64,000 nt of DNA from Rheinheimera tangshanensis (GTDB taxonomy: Bacteria > Pseudomonadota > Gammaproteobacteria > Enterobacterales > Alteromonadaceae). Below the pieces are notes generated by a model. The model had not been told where the DNA came from, made no database searches, and saw only the letters and a program-made list of their open reading frames with translations. The DNA is taken from NCBI RefSeq assembly GCF_014645135.1, contig NZ_BMLH01000001.1, forward strand, positions 124,001 to 188,000, given 5' to 3'. This document shows, one piece after another, positions 1 to 10,483 of this stretch (its first letter is position 1; every line of letters begins with the position of its first letter). The position numbers and the translations under genes were made by a program.

Positions 1-1
1 T

Positions 2-2392
2 GCGCAAGTGGCTGAAACAACCAAAACCAGCGATGGCAAAGATGACGAAGGCCGTGCTATTGAAGTCATTCAAATCAGTGCAACCAAAAGGGTCACTACC
101 TTAAGGGAAACTCCACTGGCGGTAACAGCCTTTGACCAGAAAACTCTGGATGAAAACCATGTAGCGCAGCTGGATGACTTACAGGGCATAGTGCCGAGTT
201 TACAAATAGCGCAAAACGGCACGCAAAATACGCCAATGGTGTATGTGCGTGGTATTGGTTCTTCTGACCAAACTGAAAGTGGTGACCCAGCAGTCGCTTT
301 CCACATTGATGGTATTTATTCAGCCCGCTCTCAAGGCGCTTCTGCTTTGATGTTTGACTTAGAAGGTGCTGAAGTTTTACGTGGTCCACAAGGTACTTTA
401 TTTGGCCGTAACGCCACTGGTGGCGTGGTGAATTTACACACGGCCAAAGCCCGTCTGGACGGTTTTGATGCCAATGCTGAAATCACCTTAGGCAACTACG
501 ATCGCCGCGCGACCCGCGCTATGGTCAATATTCCATTAAGCGACACTTTAGCAGTACGTGTTGCTGCAGCTATGGACCAATCTGAAGGTGTGGTTGATTT
601 CCTGCCAGGTTCAGCCATGGGCGAAAAATATGGTTCTACCGATCTGGCCGCTGCGCGTTTTAGCGCTTTTTACCAGCCGTCAGACAAGTTTGACTTCACT
701 TTCTCCTATGAAAACTTTACCGATAATGGCACGGGCAATATCCCAACTATTACTGGTGGTTCGGATCGCAGCTCTTATGTACAGGAACCTGGTTTTAACG
801 ATGCGACCAGCGATAGCTTCCGTACCAGAATGAATTATAACTTCGACTCAGGTCAGCAATTGTCTTACATCGGTGGCTACACAGATACGTCCCGTGTTTC
901 GGTATGGGACAGAACCTGGAGCCTGGAAAAATACGAGTGGGGCGGTTGTGTTGAATGTGATCACCAAGCCACTCAACACGAGTTACAGTTCAAAAATGAT
1001 GACGCTGAACGCTTACAGTGGATGGTGGGTTACTTCTACTTCAAAGAAAACAACAAGACTATTTTTGACATAGTACACCCTGACGTGGATTACGAAGGTG
1101 GCACTACGCCAAACAAAAACTTATGGTCTACTTACCGTCAGCCTGACCGTGGTTTAGAGTCGAACAGTATCTATGCTCAGTCTACTTATAAACTGACTGA
1201 CGACTGGCGCTTGAGTGCCGGCTTACGTTACACCAACGATAAACGTTGGGACAAAGGTGGTCGTAACATCATGTGTCCTGACGTAAAACGTACTGAAGTG
1301 ATGGACCCTAACCAGGATCACGTCGGCTACATGGATCCGGAAGGTATCCTGAATGGTCTTGGCCCGAACAAGAACCTGGTGCAACCTGGTCAATGTTGGG
1401 TCGATACTTACAACGATACCAGCCCGGAGTGGAGCAAAACCACAGGTATGGCTCGTGTTGAATGGGATATGACGGATGACGTGATGTTCTACACCTCCTA
1501 CGCCACTGGCTTTAAGTCCGGTACTATTCAGGATGGTAATAAATACACTGGTACTGGCCCATTCACGCAAGAAGCTCTGGATGCCATTATTGCTGCTAAC
1601 AATAACGAAGCTGCAGGTACTGCTGCTTATGTAGCGCCGGAAGAAAACACCAGTATCGAATTGGGTATGAAAGGTTTATTCCTCGACGGCACTTTGCAGT
1701 TATTTGCTGCGCTGTTTAGCACTGAATACACTGACTTACAGGTGACCAGTAACGTAGTGACCAACACTGGTGCTGATTTACTGCGTAAAACCAACGCTGG
1801 TAAAGCCACTATCAATGGTCTGGAATTAGAAGCCCGTTGGTTGGTGATTGAAAATGGCGAGTTAAGTGGTTCTATGTCTGTGCTGGATGCAACCTACGAT
1901 GAGTTCCTGACCACAGATTCTAAATATGGCCGTGATGGTTTAGCTTTTAACCCGTCTGCAGGTAACCCTGCATTGCCTAACCTGCTGGATTTCAGCGGTA
2001 ACCATTTAGTGATGGCGCCGGAATTCTCAGCTTCTGTGAATTACGAGCATTTTGTCGGTTTGGAAAGCGGCGCTACGTTAAAGCCAAGAGTTCGTGTCGG
2101 TTACACCAGCGAAGTATGGTTTGACCCAGCCAACCGTGGTGACAGACCAGCAGGCTTCAAAAACTTGCCTTACGCTGCTGATATCGACCGTCAGGATGCC
2201 TATACCAAAGTGGATTTAAGCCTGACGTTCGAACCTTCAGAAGGAAACTGGTCCACCGAAGCTTTTGTCAATAACGTCACTGACCGCGATATTAAGAGCG
2301 ATCAAGGCCGTACTCACGGTGACGCAGTACCTAACTTTATGTGGCAATCACCACGTACCTTTGGTGTGCGTTTTAACGTAGCTTTTGAATAA
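2..2392 (+). CDS. TonB-dependent outer-membrane receptor (5' partial)
   Basis: This is an outer-membrane receptor that takes up a substrate using TonB energy. The reading frame is open to the left edge and begins A-Q-V-A-E, which looks like the end of a signal peptide with an A-x-A/Q cleavage site, so the start lies outside the window. A plug domain follows (E-T-P-L-A-V-T-A motif, then R-G-P-Q-G-T-L-F-G-R-N-A-T-G-G near residue 130), then a long 22-strand-type barrel ending in an aromatic C-terminal F-E. At about 796 visible residues it has the usual family length. The neighbouring GH94/gluconokinase operon suggests a sugar-acid or oligosaccharide ligand; that is inference. Convergent with the LacI-type repressor. 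Confidence 0.9.
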   Translation, partial: AQVAETTKTSDGKDDEGRAIEVIQISATKRVTTLRETPLAVTAFDQKTLDENHVAQLDDLQGIVPSLQIAQNGTQNTPMVYVRGIGSSDQTESGDPAVAFHIDGIYSARSQGASALMFDLEGAEVLRGPQGTLFGRNATGGVVNLHTAKARLDGFDANAEITLGNYDRRATRAMVNIPLSDTLAVRVAAAMDQSEGVVDFLPGSAMGEKYGSTDLAAARFSAFYQPSDKFDFTFSYENFTDNGTGNIPTITGGSDRSSYVQEPGFNDATSDSFRTRMNYNFDSGQQLSYIGGYTDTSRVSVWDRTWSLEKYEWGGCVECDHQATQHELQFKNDDAERLQWMVGYFYFKENNKTIFDIVHPDVDYEGGTTPNKNLWSTYRQPDRGLESNSIYAQSTYKLTDDWRLSAGLRYTNDKRWDKGGRNIMCPDVKRTEVMDPNQDHVGYMDPEGILNGLGPNKNLVQPGQCWVDTYNDTSPEWSKTTGMARVEWDMTDDVMFYTSYATGFKSGTIQDGNKYTGTGPFTQEALDAIIAANNNEAAGTAAYVAPEENTSIELGMKGLFLDGTLQLFAALFSTEYTDLQVTSNVVTNTGADLLRKTNAGKATINGLELEARWLVIENGELSGSMSVLDATYDEFLTTDSKYGRDGLAFNPSAGNPALPNLLDFSGNHLVMAPEFSASVNYEHFVGLESGATLKPRVRVGYTSEVWFDPANRGDRPAGFKNLPYAADIDRQDAYTKVDLSLTFEPSEGNWSTEAFVNNVTDRDIKSDQGRTHGDAVPNFMWQSPRTFGVRFNVAFE

Positions 2393-2405
2393 TTGATGTT
2401 GTAAC

Positions 2406-2424
2406 GGCGACCTTTAGGGTCGCC
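2406..2424 (+). other. stem-loop just downstream of the TonB receptor
   Basis: GGCGACC (2406-2412) pairs with GGTCGCC (2418-2424) around a five-base loop. No U-run follows, so it is more likely a 3' mRNA-stabilising hairpin than a terminator. It is the first of three consecutive hairpins behind the receptor gene. Confidence 0.5.
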
Positions 2425-2517
2425 CGTTCCTGGCCTGAATTGATCTTGAGTTGTGTTAATAACGTCAACACTTTTGCAGCTTCAGGCACGAAGGGGACAG
2501 TAGTTTTACCCTTATCT

Positions 2518-2538
2518 CCCAGACTGTGCGAGTCTGGG
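2518..2538 (+). other. second stem-loop in the receptor 3' region
   Basis: CCCAGACT (2518-2525) pairs perfectly with AGTCTGGG (2531-2538) around a GTGCG loop. No U-tract follows. Confidence 0.5.
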
Positions 2539-2561
2539 TTCTCCCGGTAATTGAGGGTGTC

Positions 2562-2588
2562 AGTACCAGCTTCGGCTGGTACTTTTTT
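2562..2588 (+). terminator. intrinsic terminator after the TonB receptor
   Basis: GTACCAGC (2563-2570), a stable TTCG tetraloop and GCTGGTAC (2575-2582) are followed directly by six Ts. This is a textbook Rho-independent terminator. It separates the receptor from the convergent repressor gene. Confidence 0.9.
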
Positions 2589-2666
2589 ACATGCGTGAAG
2601 GCAGAAAACGCCTAAAAATATGTCTGAAACTATCTCTAAAATCATACCAGCAAACTAATTCGGCTA

Positions 2667-3668
2667 TTAAGTCGAAGCTCGTTCCACTATGCGGTAGCCG
2701 ATATCTACAGGCGGCTTATGGGTTTTGTCCTGGCCTGAAGCTGTCATCAGTAGTTCCACCGCTTGCTGGCCCATTTCAAAGCGCGGAGACGCAACGCTGG
2801 TAATAGCAGGCTCGACCAAAGCCGAAGCCTCTAAGTCGTTAAAACCACAAATGGCAATATCGGACGGAACTTTGAGGTTCATTCTCTTGGTTTCAAACAA
2901 AGCCCCTAAAGCTAAATCGTCATTACAGCAGAATATGGCATCACACTGGCCTTGCGATTCAGCCATCACAGCCTGCAATAACTGACCACCTAAACGTATC
3001 GACGAAGACTGAGTGGTGGTGACTACATAACTTTGACAAGGCTGTTTAAAATCAGCGATCGCCTTTTTAAAACCTGCTAAACGTTGCTGAGTACGGGTAT
3101 CCATGCGGGCGCCCAAAAAGCCCAGTTTGCGATAGCCTTTTTGCAGCAAGTGGTTGGTGATATCCACACCGGCATTAAAGTGCGAAAAGCCGATATTCAT
3201 ATCAATAGGGCTGTCGCTGAGTTCCATCAACTGCACTATCGGAATACCGGATTGTTTCAGTAATTTGCGGGCGTAATCGGTTTGATCTGTGCCTGTTAAG
3301 ATAAAACCCTCAGGCGACTGACTGAGTAAAGTGGCGATCAGTTTTTCTTCTTCGAGTGGCGAATAATGGCAATCCCCTAACACTACCTGCAGATGATGCT
3401 GTTTCACCGCGCTGTATATACCCTGCAGCACATCATTAAAAACTATGTTAGATAATGATGGAATGATAACCGCTATCACACCTGAGCGACGGGATGCCAA
3501 AGCGCTGGCGGCATGGTTGCGGATATAACCTATTTCATGCACGGCCTGTTCAACTTTTGCCCGCAGTTTCTCTGAGACTTTATCGGGATTGCTTAGCACG
3601 CGCGACACAGTAATGGCACTGACACCTGCTACTTTGGCCACATCTTTCAGGTTAGGTTTTTTATTCAT
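2667..3668 (-). CDS. LacI-family repressor, GntR-like
   Basis: A sugar-responsive transcription factor of 333 residues. The N-terminus has the LacI helix-turn-helix (N-L-K-D-V-A-K-V-A-G-V-S, then T-V-S-R-V-L-S-N-P) and the hinge helix ending A-S-A-L-A-S-R-R-S. The periplasmic-binding-protein-like effector domain follows (F-I-L-T-G-T, C-N-D-D-L-A-L-G). The start at 3668 (MNKKPNLKDVA) places the HTH as usual; an in-frame start 30 bases upstream would add an unusual tail. It is divergent from the gluconokinase operon, so it probably represses that operon and itself, with gluconate or a derivative as inducer (inference). The closest characterised family members by appearance are the GntR gluconate repressors. 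Confidence 0.85.
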   Translation of the reverse strand: MNKKPNLKDVAKVAGVSAITVSRVLSNPDKVSEKLRAKVEQAVHEIGYIRNHAASALASRRSGVIAVIIPSLSNIVFNDVLQGIYSAVKQHHLQVVLGDCHYSPLEEEKLIATLLSQSPEGFILTGTDQTDYARKLLKQSGIPIVQLMELSDSPIDMNIGFSHFNAGVDITNHLLQKGYRKLGFLGARMDTRTQQRLAGFKKAIADFKQPCQSYVVTTTQSSSIRLGGQLLQAVMAESQGQCDAIFCCNDDLALGALFETKRMNLKVPSDIAICGFNDLEASALVEPAITSVASPRFEMGQQAVELLMTASGQDKTHKPPVDIGYRIVERAST

Positions 3669-3724
3669 CGCACCATTCTCATTATTTTTAAAAAACAATA
3701 ACTGAAAGCTATGTTTGAGTCAAA

Positions 3725-3740
3725 ATGGTTGCGCTATCAT
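3725..3740. promoter_or_regulatory. candidate LacI/GntR-type operator
   Basis: ATGGTTGCGCTATCAT is an imperfect 16-bp palindrome centred on GCGC, lying between the divergent repressor and gluconokinase genes. LacI-family operators have this size and symmetry. Binding is inferred from position only. Confidence 0.45.
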
Positions 3741-3793
3741 TTTATCTGAATTAAGCTGAAGTCACATTTTTATCGAAGGTGTGATCGTATCTG

Positions 3794-4345
3794 ATGCAAC
3801 AGGATCTAACAGCTCAGAAGCAGGCAAGCAAGGCAACAGAATGCCAAAGTCTAATCATTATGGGGGTGGCTGGCAGCGGTAAATCGACGCTGGCTTTACG
3901 CCTGGCTGAACAACTGGGTTGGCGTTATCTCGAAGGGGATGATTTTCACAGTGCTGAAGCCAAACAAATGATGGCATGCGGCACCCCTATTACCAGTGAG
4001 ATGCGTGATCAGTGGGTGGGACTTTTATGTTCAGCCTTACAAGACTGTGCAGCCAAACAACAGCCGGTGGTATTAAGTTACTCAGGTTTGATCCGTAAAC
4101 ACCGCGAACGTATTCGCCAGGCCGCTGCAAGGCCGCAGTTTGTTTACTTACAGGGCAGTGTTGAACTGCTGGCGCAGCGGCTGGCACAGCGGAAAAACCA
4201 CTTCATGCCTGTCTCTATGCTGCAAAGCCAATTGGCCACTATGGAACCTGTGGAGCAGGAAGCCGATGTGCTGTGTCTGGATATCAGCCAAAGCGTGAAC
4301 GAGTTGATGCTACAGATCACACTAAAAATACAACAACGACTTTAA
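3794..4345 (+). CDS. gntK: gluconokinase
   Basis: Phosphorylates D-gluconate to 6-phosphogluconate with ATP in the cytoplasm, feeding the Entner-Doudoroff and pentose phosphate routes. The P-loop G-V-A-G-S-G-K-S-T is near residue 25, followed by the family signature E-G-D-D-F-H and later Q-R-K-N-H-F-M-P, which are typical of GntK/IdnK enzymes. The length of 183 residues is normal, with about 15 extra at the N-terminus. First gene of an operon with the symporter, the phosphorylase and the oxidoreductase. The Shine-Dalgarno sequence is weak (AAGG about 13 bases upstream), so the start could differ slightly. Confidence 0.9.
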   Translation: MQQDLTAQKQASKATECQSLIIMGVAGSGKSTLALRLAEQLGWRYLEGDDFHSAEAKQMMACGTPITSEMRDQWVGLLCSALQDCAAKQQPVVLSYSGLIRKHRERIRQAAARPQFVYLQGSVELLAQRLAQRKNHFMPVSMLQSQLATMEPVEQEADVLCLDISQSVNELMLQITLKIQQRL

Positions 4346-4422
4346 AACGCACACATCACCAGGTGGTGTGCGTTCCATCTATTTCACTAATTAAAACAAC
4401 AGAACAACGACAGGGTGACAAA

Positions 4423-5820
4423 GTGACAACAGAAACTGCGGTACCTCAAGACCGGCTCAAGCTGAGTGAAAAACTCGGTTATGGCGTCGGCGACATGGGT
4501 TTTAACTTCTATTGGGCCAATATTTCGGCCTTTTTATTAATTTTCTACACCGACGTCTTCGGTATTTCAGCGGCCGCTGCCGGCACTATGATGCTGATCA
4601 CCAAAATCATCGATGCTTTTACCGACCCTATGATGGGCGCCATCGCTGACAGAACCAAAACCCGGATGGGCAAATTCCGGCCTTATTTACTTTGGTTGGC
4701 TTTGCCTTTGGCTGGTGCTGGTGTGTTGACGTACAGCACACCGGACTTAGGTCCTGGCGGAAAACTGGTCTGGGCCTACTGCACTTACAGCTTACTGATG
4801 CTGACTTACACCGCCATCAATATTCCTTACTCTGCCTTGTCTGGCGTGATGACCCGCAATAGCCAGGACAGAACCACTTTAGTTAGCTTCCGTTTTATCG
4901 GCGGTTTTACCGGTGGTATTCTGGTGACTTATTTAACCCCTAAACTGGTGGTGTTATTAGGCCAGGGCGATGAAACTCTGGGTTGGCAGTTGACGATGGC
5001 TGTGTTTGGTATAGCGGCCGCCTTATTGTTTTTATTCACTTTTGCCAGCACCAAAGAGCGTATTCAACCCGTCAGCGAAAACAACAGCGCTGTGCTGCAG
5101 GATTTAAAGGATTTAAAAAACAACAAACCCTGGCTGGTGCTGTTTAGCCTGGCGCTGATCATTATGATCACCATCACCATGCGCGCCAGCAGCGGTACTT
5201 ATTACTTTAAATACTATGTGATGCGCCCAGAGCTGGTTGGCGAGTTTTTATCCTCTTATATGTTTGCTTTGGCTTTAGGCGCGGCTTCTACACCTTTAAT
5301 GACGAAATTTATGGATAAAAAGCCATTGATGATGCTGCTGATGAGTCTGGCCGGACTCTTTTCCATCAGCCTGTTTTTTGTACCAGCCGATCAGATAGGT
5401 TTAATTTTTGCCATCAACCTGGCTATAGGTTTTGTCTTGGGCCCTAAATCGCCTTTGGCTTTTTCTATGTACGCTGACACTGCAGATTACAACGAATGGC
5501 GCACTGGCCGTCGTGCTACCGCCATGACCTTTTCCGCCGCGACTTTTTCGCAAAAGCTCGGCGGAGCTATTGCCTCAGCTGTCATTGGCTGGTTGTTGGC
5601 GCTGATAGGTTATGTCGCCAATGCTGAACAAAGTGCAGGCTCACAGATGGGTATTTTATTGATGGTGTCAGTGATCCCGGGCTTAGTGGCTTTGCTGGCA
5701 GCTTTTGTCATGCGCTTTTACCATTTAGATGAAAAACAATTGCTGACTATTCAACAGGAACTGGACCAGCGTAAAGCAGCCCCCTTTGTAAAAAATGAAG
5801 CAGTCGGAGTGTCGGAGTAA
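4423..5820 (+). CDS. GPH-family glycoside/hexuronide:cation symporter
   Basis: An inner-membrane MFS transporter of the glycoside-pentoside-hexuronide:cation symporter family (MelB, YicJ type), about 12 membrane helices over 465 residues. The signatures are G-Y-G-x-G-D near the N-terminus, D-A-F-T-D-P-M-M-G in helix 2 and the following [12 protein letters not shown] loop. The GTG at 4423 is chosen because an AGGG ribosome-binding site lies just upstream; the frame is open further upstream but overlaps gntK. It ends one base into the start region of the phosphorylase, so translation is probably coupled. In context it likely imports the disaccharide acid cleaved by that enzyme. Confidence 0.87.
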   Translation: MTTETAVPQDRLKLSEKLGYGVGDMGFNFYWANISAFLLIFYTDVFGISAAAAGTMMLITKIIDAFTDPMMGAIADRTKTRMGKFRPYLLWLALPLAGAGVLTYSTPDLGPGGKLVWAYCTYSLLMLTYTAINIPYSALSGVMTRNSQDRTTLVSFRFIGGFTGGILVTYLTPKLVVLLGQGDETLGWQLTMAVFGIAAALLFLFTFASTKERIQPVSENNSAVLQDLKDLKNNKPWLVLFSLALIIMITITMRASSGTYYFKYYVMRPELVGEFLSSYMFALALGAASTPLMTKFMDKKPLMMLLMSLAGLFSISLFFVPADQIGLIFAINLAIGFVLGPKSPLAFSMYADTADYNEWRTGRRATAMTFSAATFSQKLGGAIASAVIGWLLALIGYVANAEQSAGSQMGILLMVSVIPGLVALLAAFVMRFYHLDEKQLLTIQQELDQRKAAPFVKNEAVGVSE

Positions 5821-5822
5821 TG

Positions 5823-8219
5823 ATGAAGAAGTTGATGCAAGCCACAGAAAACGGCCAGCGTTATGAATTATACAGCGCCACTGCGATGCCACAGGCGGCG
5901 GGCTTTTTATGGAACAAGGTAATGATGATCCAGCAAAACTGCCGTGGTTATGCCACAGCGCAGTTTATGCAGCCAGAACCAGCCAAGTATGCCCATGCGC
6001 CAAACTTAGAAGCTAAAACCTTTATGCAGCCGGAGCAGCCCTATTACGCGCATCATCCGGGCCGTTTTGTTTATATCAAAGATGAAACCAGCGGTGAAAT
6101 CTGGTCTGTGCCTTACGAGCCTGTGCGCAAAGAAGCCCAAAACTTTGTGTTTTCAGCAGGCCAGTCGGATATCCGCTGGCAGCTGACGCTGGACTGTGGT
6201 TTAACAGTGGAATGGATGTTGACCTTAACACCAGATCAACCGCTGGAGTTATGGCAACTGACGGTACGCAATGATTCAGCAAAAAGCCGGAGCTTAAGTT
6301 TATATCCGTATTTCCCGGTCGGTTATATGTCCTGGATGAACCAGTCTGGCCGTTATGATGCCGATTTAAAAGCCATTATCTGCTCATCAGTCACGCCTTA
6401 TCAAAAGTATCCGGATTACTTTAAAAACAAGTTCTTAAAAGACAAAACCTTCTTATTAGCCGAACGCACACCGGATTTCTGGGAAGTGAATCAGCAACAG
6501 TTTGAAGGGCAGGGCGGCTTGCATGCACCTTCTGCAGTGCAACAGCAGTGTTTAGCTTGTGGTGATTCAGACTACGAAACCCCAGCTTGTGTGATGCAAT
6601 ACAGACTGTCTTTAGCCACAGGCCAAACCGAGCAATACCGTTTTGTGTTTGGTCCTGCTTATGACAAAGCTGAGGTTGCGCAAATTCGTCAGCAGGTATT
6701 TGGTACACCAGAAAGTTTTACTCAAATTCAACAGGCTTATGCCGCTTATGTTGCGCAAGCTGTGCCTTGCTTAGAAATAGATACGCCGGACCAGGAGCTG
6801 AATAACTATGTGAACCACTGGCTGGCTCGTCAGGTGTATTACCATGGCGATGTCAACCGTTTAACCACAGATCCACAAACCCGTAATTATCTGCAGGATA
6901 ATATGGGCATGAGCTATCTGGCTCCTGCGATAGCCCGCAAAGCGTTCTTAACAGCGCTGTCGCAGCAACATCTGTCGGGTGAAATGCCGGACGGTATCCT
7001 GCTGCACAAAGACGCCGAACTGAAATACATCAATCAGGTGCCACATACCGACCAATGTGTCTGGTTACCTGTTTGTATCAGTGCTTATCTGGCTGAAACC
7101 AATGATTACGCGCTATTAAGCGAAAAAGTAGCCTATAAAGACTCGGCCGAACAACACACAGTAGCCGAACATATCCACCGCGCTATGGGCTGGTTATGGC
7201 TGAAAAAAGACCAGCGCTGCTTAAGTTACATTGAGCAGGGCGACTGGTGTGACCCGATGAATATGGTGGGTTACAAAGGCAAAGGTGTATCGGGCTGGTT
7301 GAGCCTGGCTGCAGCTTATGCGCTGAAGGTGTGGGCGCAAATTTGCCGCGACGCCGGTCAGACAGAGCATGTGGCTTTGTATGAAGAGCAGGCGGCCGCC
7401 TTTAATGCCGCTGTGAACCAGTATTTATGGGACGGCAACTGGTATGGTCGTGGTATCACAGACGATAACGTGGTCTTTGGTATCAGCAAAGATACCGAAG
7501 GCCGTATTTACTTAAACCCACAAAGCTGGGCTTTATTAAGCGGTGCCGCTAACAGCGAACAACAGCAGCAGCTGTTAACAGCCGTCGAACAGCAACTACA
7601 TACGCCTTATGGCCCGCAAATGCTGGCACCTGCTTATACCGCCATGCGGGAAGATGTAGGCCGTGTCACGCAAAAGTATCCGGGTTCAGCCGAAAACGGC
7701 TCTGTGTATAACCACGCCGCGGCTTTTTATCTGTTTGCTTTGTATCAGGTGAACCAAGCCGACAAGGCCTATCAGGTACTCAAACAAATGCTGCCGTCGG
7801 ACGATCCACAAGATCAGTTACAACGGGGTCAGTTACCGGTATTTATTCCCAATTATTACCGTGGCGCTTACCAGACCTTACCGCGCACTGCAGGTCGCTC
7901 CAGCCAGTTATTTAATACAGGCACAGTGCACTGGGTATACCGCTGCCTGGTTGAAGGTTTGTTCGGTGTGAAAGGGGACCAACAAGGTTTAACTTTAGCG
8001 CCGCAACTGCCGGCCAGTTGGAACAAAGCCTCGGTGTTACGTCGTTTCCGTGGCGCAGACTTCCATATCCGGTTTGAACGGGTCGCTGGTGTCAAAGCTG
8101 CAACACTCTGGCTGGACGGTGTGCAGCAGGCGGAGTTGGCGGTACGTACTATCACAGCAGGCCAAAGTTATCAGTTGCTGGTGCAATTACCGCTTTCTGG
8201 CAGCGAGGGAACCGCATGA
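5823..8219 (+). CDS. GH94-family phosphorylase, probably cellobionic-acid phosphorylase
   Basis: A 798-residue cytoplasmic inverting phosphorylase of the GH94/GH36-like superfamily: an N-terminal beta-sandwich, then an (alpha/alpha)6 barrel (from about residue 320) with [16 protein letters not shown] and the motif Q-G-D-W-C-D-P-M-N at about 472-479, where the GH94 general acid is expected. Length and the [14 protein letters not shown] stretch recall the 4-O-beta-glucosyl-gluconate phosphorylases (EC 2.4.1.321). A gluconokinase in the same operon fits the products glucose-1-phosphate plus gluconate. Alternatives are phosphorylases for cellobiose or chitobiose. ATG at 5823 has a GGAG five bases upstream; an in-frame ATG at 5820 is also possible. 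Confidence 0.8.
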   Translation: MKKLMQATENGQRYELYSATAMPQAAGFLWNKVMMIQQNCRGYATAQFMQPEPAKYAHAPNLEAKTFMQPEQPYYAHHPGRFVYIKDETSGEIWSVPYEPVRKEAQNFVFSAGQSDIRWQLTLDCGLTVEWMLTLTPDQPLELWQLTVRNDSAKSRSLSLYPYFPVGYMSWMNQSGRYDADLKAIICSSVTPYQKYPDYFKNKFLKDKTFLLAERTPDFWEVNQQQFEGQGGLHAPSAVQQQCLACGDSDYETPACVMQYRLSLATGQTEQYRFVFGPAYDKAEVAQIRQQVFGTPESFTQIQQAYAAYVAQAVPCLEIDTPDQELNNYVNHWLARQVYYHGDVNRLTTDPQTRNYLQDNMGMSYLAPAIARKAFLTALSQQHLSGEMPDGILLHKDAELKYINQVPHTDQCVWLPVCISAYLAETNDYALLSEKVAYKDSAEQHTVAEHIHRAMGWLWLKKDQRCLSYIEQGDWCDPMNMVGYKGKGVSGWLSLAAAYALKVWAQICRDAGQTEHVALYEEQAAAFNAAVNQYLWDGNWYGRGITDDNVVFGISKDTEGRIYLNPQSWALLSGAANSEQQQQLLTAVEQQLHTPYGPQMLAPAYTAMREDVGRVTQKYPGSAENGSVYNHAAAFYLFALYQVNQADKAYQVLKQMLPSDDPQDQLQRGQLPVFIPNYYRGAYQTLPRTAGRSSQLFNTGTVHWVYRCLVEGLFGVKGDQQGLTLAPQLPASWNKASVLRRFRGADFHIRFERVAGVKAATLWLDGVQQAELAVRTITAGQSYQLLVQLPLSGSEGTA

Positions 8220-9220
8220 TCCGTATAGGTTTGTTAGGTGCTGCACGCATTGCCGATCGTGCTATTATTCAGCCCGCCGCCAGGCGCTCTGATGTGGTGA
8301 TAGCAGCAGTGGCTGCATCGAATCTTGAAAAAGCTCGGGCTTTTGCTCAGCAGTTTGATATAGAACTGGCGTTAGGCAGTTATGACGAGCTGTTGGCCCG
8401 TGCTGATATCGACTTAATTTACAACGCTTTACCACCTTCTATGCATGCCGAGTGGTCCATTAAAGCCTTGCAACAAGGCAAGCATGTATTGTGCGAAAAG
8501 CCCTTTGCTATGGACGCCGAAGAAGCCAAAGCTATGGTAGCGGCTGCAGAGGCCTGTGGCCGTTTGCTGATTGAAGGGTATCACTACCGCTTTCATCCGG
8601 TGTTTGCCGAAGTAGAGCGACTGGTAAAAAGCGGTGAACTGGGCACTATTCACACAGTACGCAGCAATTTTTCAGTGCGTATTGCCGAAACACCAGGTTC
8701 TTTGCGTCATAACGTGCCTCTGGGCGGCGGCGCTTTAATGGATTTAGGCTGCTACCCACTGCACTGGTTACGTACTTTATTTGCCAGTACCCCGCAAATT
8801 GTATGGGCCGGTGCCATTTGTCCTAAACCTCAACTCGATAGCAGCTTCGAGCTACGTTTACAGTTTCCGAATGGCCCTTTGGCCTATGTTGGCTGCGCCA
8901 TGAGCGAACATTTAAGCCGCCATCACGATGCGTCTTTGTATCTTGAAGGTGACAAAGGCCAACTGGAAGTGCTGAACCTGGTCGCGCCGCATCAGGGCCA
9001 CACCTTATGCCTGACCAAAAACGGCGAGGCTCATGAGTATCAAATCAAAGGTGATACCACCTACGACCACCAGCTTGAACACACGCTGAGCTGCATCAAA
9101 GGTGAAGCCAAACCGCTGACAGGTGGTCAGGATGCTATAGATCAGATGCAACTGATTGATGCAGCCTATAAAGCGGCCGGGTTGTTGCCGAGGGGCTTTG
9201 TAGCTGCTGGAACTGCTTAA
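8216..9220 (+). CDS. Gfo/Idh/MocA-family oxidoreductase
   Basis: A 334-residue NAD(P)-dependent sugar dehydrogenase-like protein. The N-terminal Rossmann fold starts [10 protein letters not shown], and the family motif C-E-K-P-F-A-M is near residue 95. A C-terminal substrate domain follows, with [12 protein letters not shown] around residue 175. Its ATG overlaps the phosphorylase stop (ATGA), so it belongs to the same operon. The substrate is not evident; oxidation or reduction of a hexose derivative linked to the disaccharide is plausible. Confidence 0.85.
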   Translation: MIRIGLLGAARIADRAIIQPAARRSDVVIAAVAASNLEKARAFAQQFDIELALGSYDELLARADIDLIYNALPPSMHAEWSIKALQQGKHVLCEKPFAMDAEEAKAMVAAAEACGRLLIEGYHYRFHPVFAEVERLVKSGELGTIHTVRSNFSVRIAETPGSLRHNVPLGGGALMDLGCYPLHWLRTLFASTPQIVWAGAICPKPQLDSSFELRLQFPNGPLAYVGCAMSEHLSRHHDASLYLEGDKGQLEVLNLVAPHQGHTLCLTKNGEAHEYQIKGDTTYDHQLEHTLSCIKGEAKPLTGGQDAIDQMQLIDAAYKAAGLLPRGFVAAGTA

Positions 9221-9392
9221 TCTGGTTTGACAGAGAGTAGATGAAATAGGGAACTTCACAGAAAAGTTGCTTGCGTATGCAAAAAATCTGATACTCCAGA
9301 CTCCTGGCCAGTCCTGACATTAGCAGGCGGGCACAACCATGATGAAGGTACAGAGCCTGCCGTACAGGGCTTTGTAGCGAGCGGGTTATGAA

Positions 9393-10349
9393 GTGCAGCT
9401 GAAGTATCTGATCACTAGTGTTGTTTTAAGCAAAGCGCTGCTTTGCACTTTGCCGCTGCAGGCTTCAGAGCATTACAGCGATCATGAATTATTCTGTTTT
9501 AACCAGCCGAAAAACAGCGACTGTTTACTTGAGTTGCAGCGCCAGTTACAACAGCAGCCAGTGGGAAGTAAAGGCTGGTACAAACTTGAGTCATACCTGC
9601 TGGATTATTACTACGACAAAATCGACTTCACCAGCTTAAAGCTGCAGGCTGAGATGTTGTTGCAACGTCAGGATGTGCCTTCTGTTGTATTGGCTCAACT
9701 GTATTTTTACTACGCCAAAACCCTGATGCACCTTAAACAGCCAGAACTGGCTGCAGTCTATGGCCAAAAAGCAGCACAGCTGGTTACTGAGTTATACAAA
9801 TCTTTTGGCAATCCGCTGAGATTGGTAGAACTGGCTAACTTACAAAAAGCGCTGGGCCAACATGACCTTGCCGTTCAGACTTTGTCTGAAGCTGAACACA
9901 GGGCAGGCAATAGCCAGGATCCTATTTTCTGGTTTGAGCTGAATAGCAATAAGGCTTTGATTACGGACAGCATTCAATCCTTTGAAGAATCCTTGCTGTA
10001 TCGGCAGCGCGCAGTAACAGCTATTTTGCCGACAGAGCATCATGTAAAAATTGTGGTAGCTCTTGGTAATCTGGCTCGCACCGAGCAGTTGTTGGGGCAC
10101 TATGCAGCCGCTTTAAGCCATTACCAGCAGTCATTGGCTTATATGTCCAAAAAAACAGACCCGCAAAACTGGAGCATCTACCATGTCCGGCTGGCAGAGA
10201 TTGCGCTTCAGCTTAACAACCCCGAACTCTCCAGAGAATACATGCAGCAAATTGATAGCACACTGTTGGGGCAAACACACAGGCTTGTTTACCAACAACT
10301 GCAGCAGAAATTGGCGCAGTACCACAAGAAAAAACCAGCCGGGGTTTAG
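9393..10349 (+). CDS. secreted TPR-repeat protein
   Basis: A 318-residue protein of unknown role. The N-terminus has a signal peptide (hydrophobic core L-I-T-S-V-V-L-S-K-A-L-L-C, cleavage after L-Q-A-S). The rest is helical with TPR-like repeats (A-V-Y-G-Q-K-A-A-Q-L, A-L-G-Q-H-D-L-A-V-Q-T-L, L-L-G-H-Y-A-A-A-L-S-H-Y-Q-Q-S-L). Two native cysteines near residues 35 and 43 may pair. The start is a GTG; no in-frame ATG gives a signal peptide. It resembles the periplasmic sensor portion of TPR-containing signalling proteins, but no kinase or GGDEF domain follows. Last gene before the island. Confidence 0.7.
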   Translation: MQLKYLITSVVLSKALLCTLPLQASEHYSDHELFCFNQPKNSDCLLELQRQLQQQPVGSKGWYKLESYLLDYYYDKIDFTSLKLQAEMLLQRQDVPSVVLAQLYFYYAKTLMHLKQPELAAVYGQKAAQLVTELYKSFGNPLRLVELANLQKALGQHDLAVQTLSEAEHRAGNSQDPIFWFELNSNKALITDSIQSFEESLLYRQRAVTAILPTEHHVKIVVALGNLARTEQLLGHYAAALSHYQQSLAYMSKKTDPQNWSIYHVRLAEIALQLNNPELSREYMQQIDSTLLGQTHRLVYQQLQQKLAQYHKKKPAGV

Positions 10350-10366
10350 CCACAGCTGGTTGTTTA
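10333..10366 (+). terminator. possible terminator overlapping the TPR gene stop
   Basis: AACCAGC (10333-10339) and GCTGGTT (10355-10361) form a seven-base stem around a 15-base loop that contains the TAG stop; a T-rich stretch follows. The long loop makes it only a moderate candidate. Confidence 0.4.
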
Positions 10367-10391
10367 TCTTTCTGGTATCAGATTGAGCTAG

Positions 10392-10406
10392 TTATTCAAT
10401 ATTCTG
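10392..10406. repeat. left attachment-site repeat of the island
   Basis: TTATTCAATATTCTG is identical to 38011-38025, where it forms the last four codons and stop of yicC. It marks the left junction (attL) of a 27.6-kb island. The sequence to the left ends the chromosomal TPR gene, and to the right begins island DNA. Confidence 0.85.
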
Positions 10407-10483
10407 TATTTGTTAATTGATTTATTTTTATAAGTTATTTTAAATCAATTGCTTGCGCGTGAATTCGATATTAATTTTTGCGT

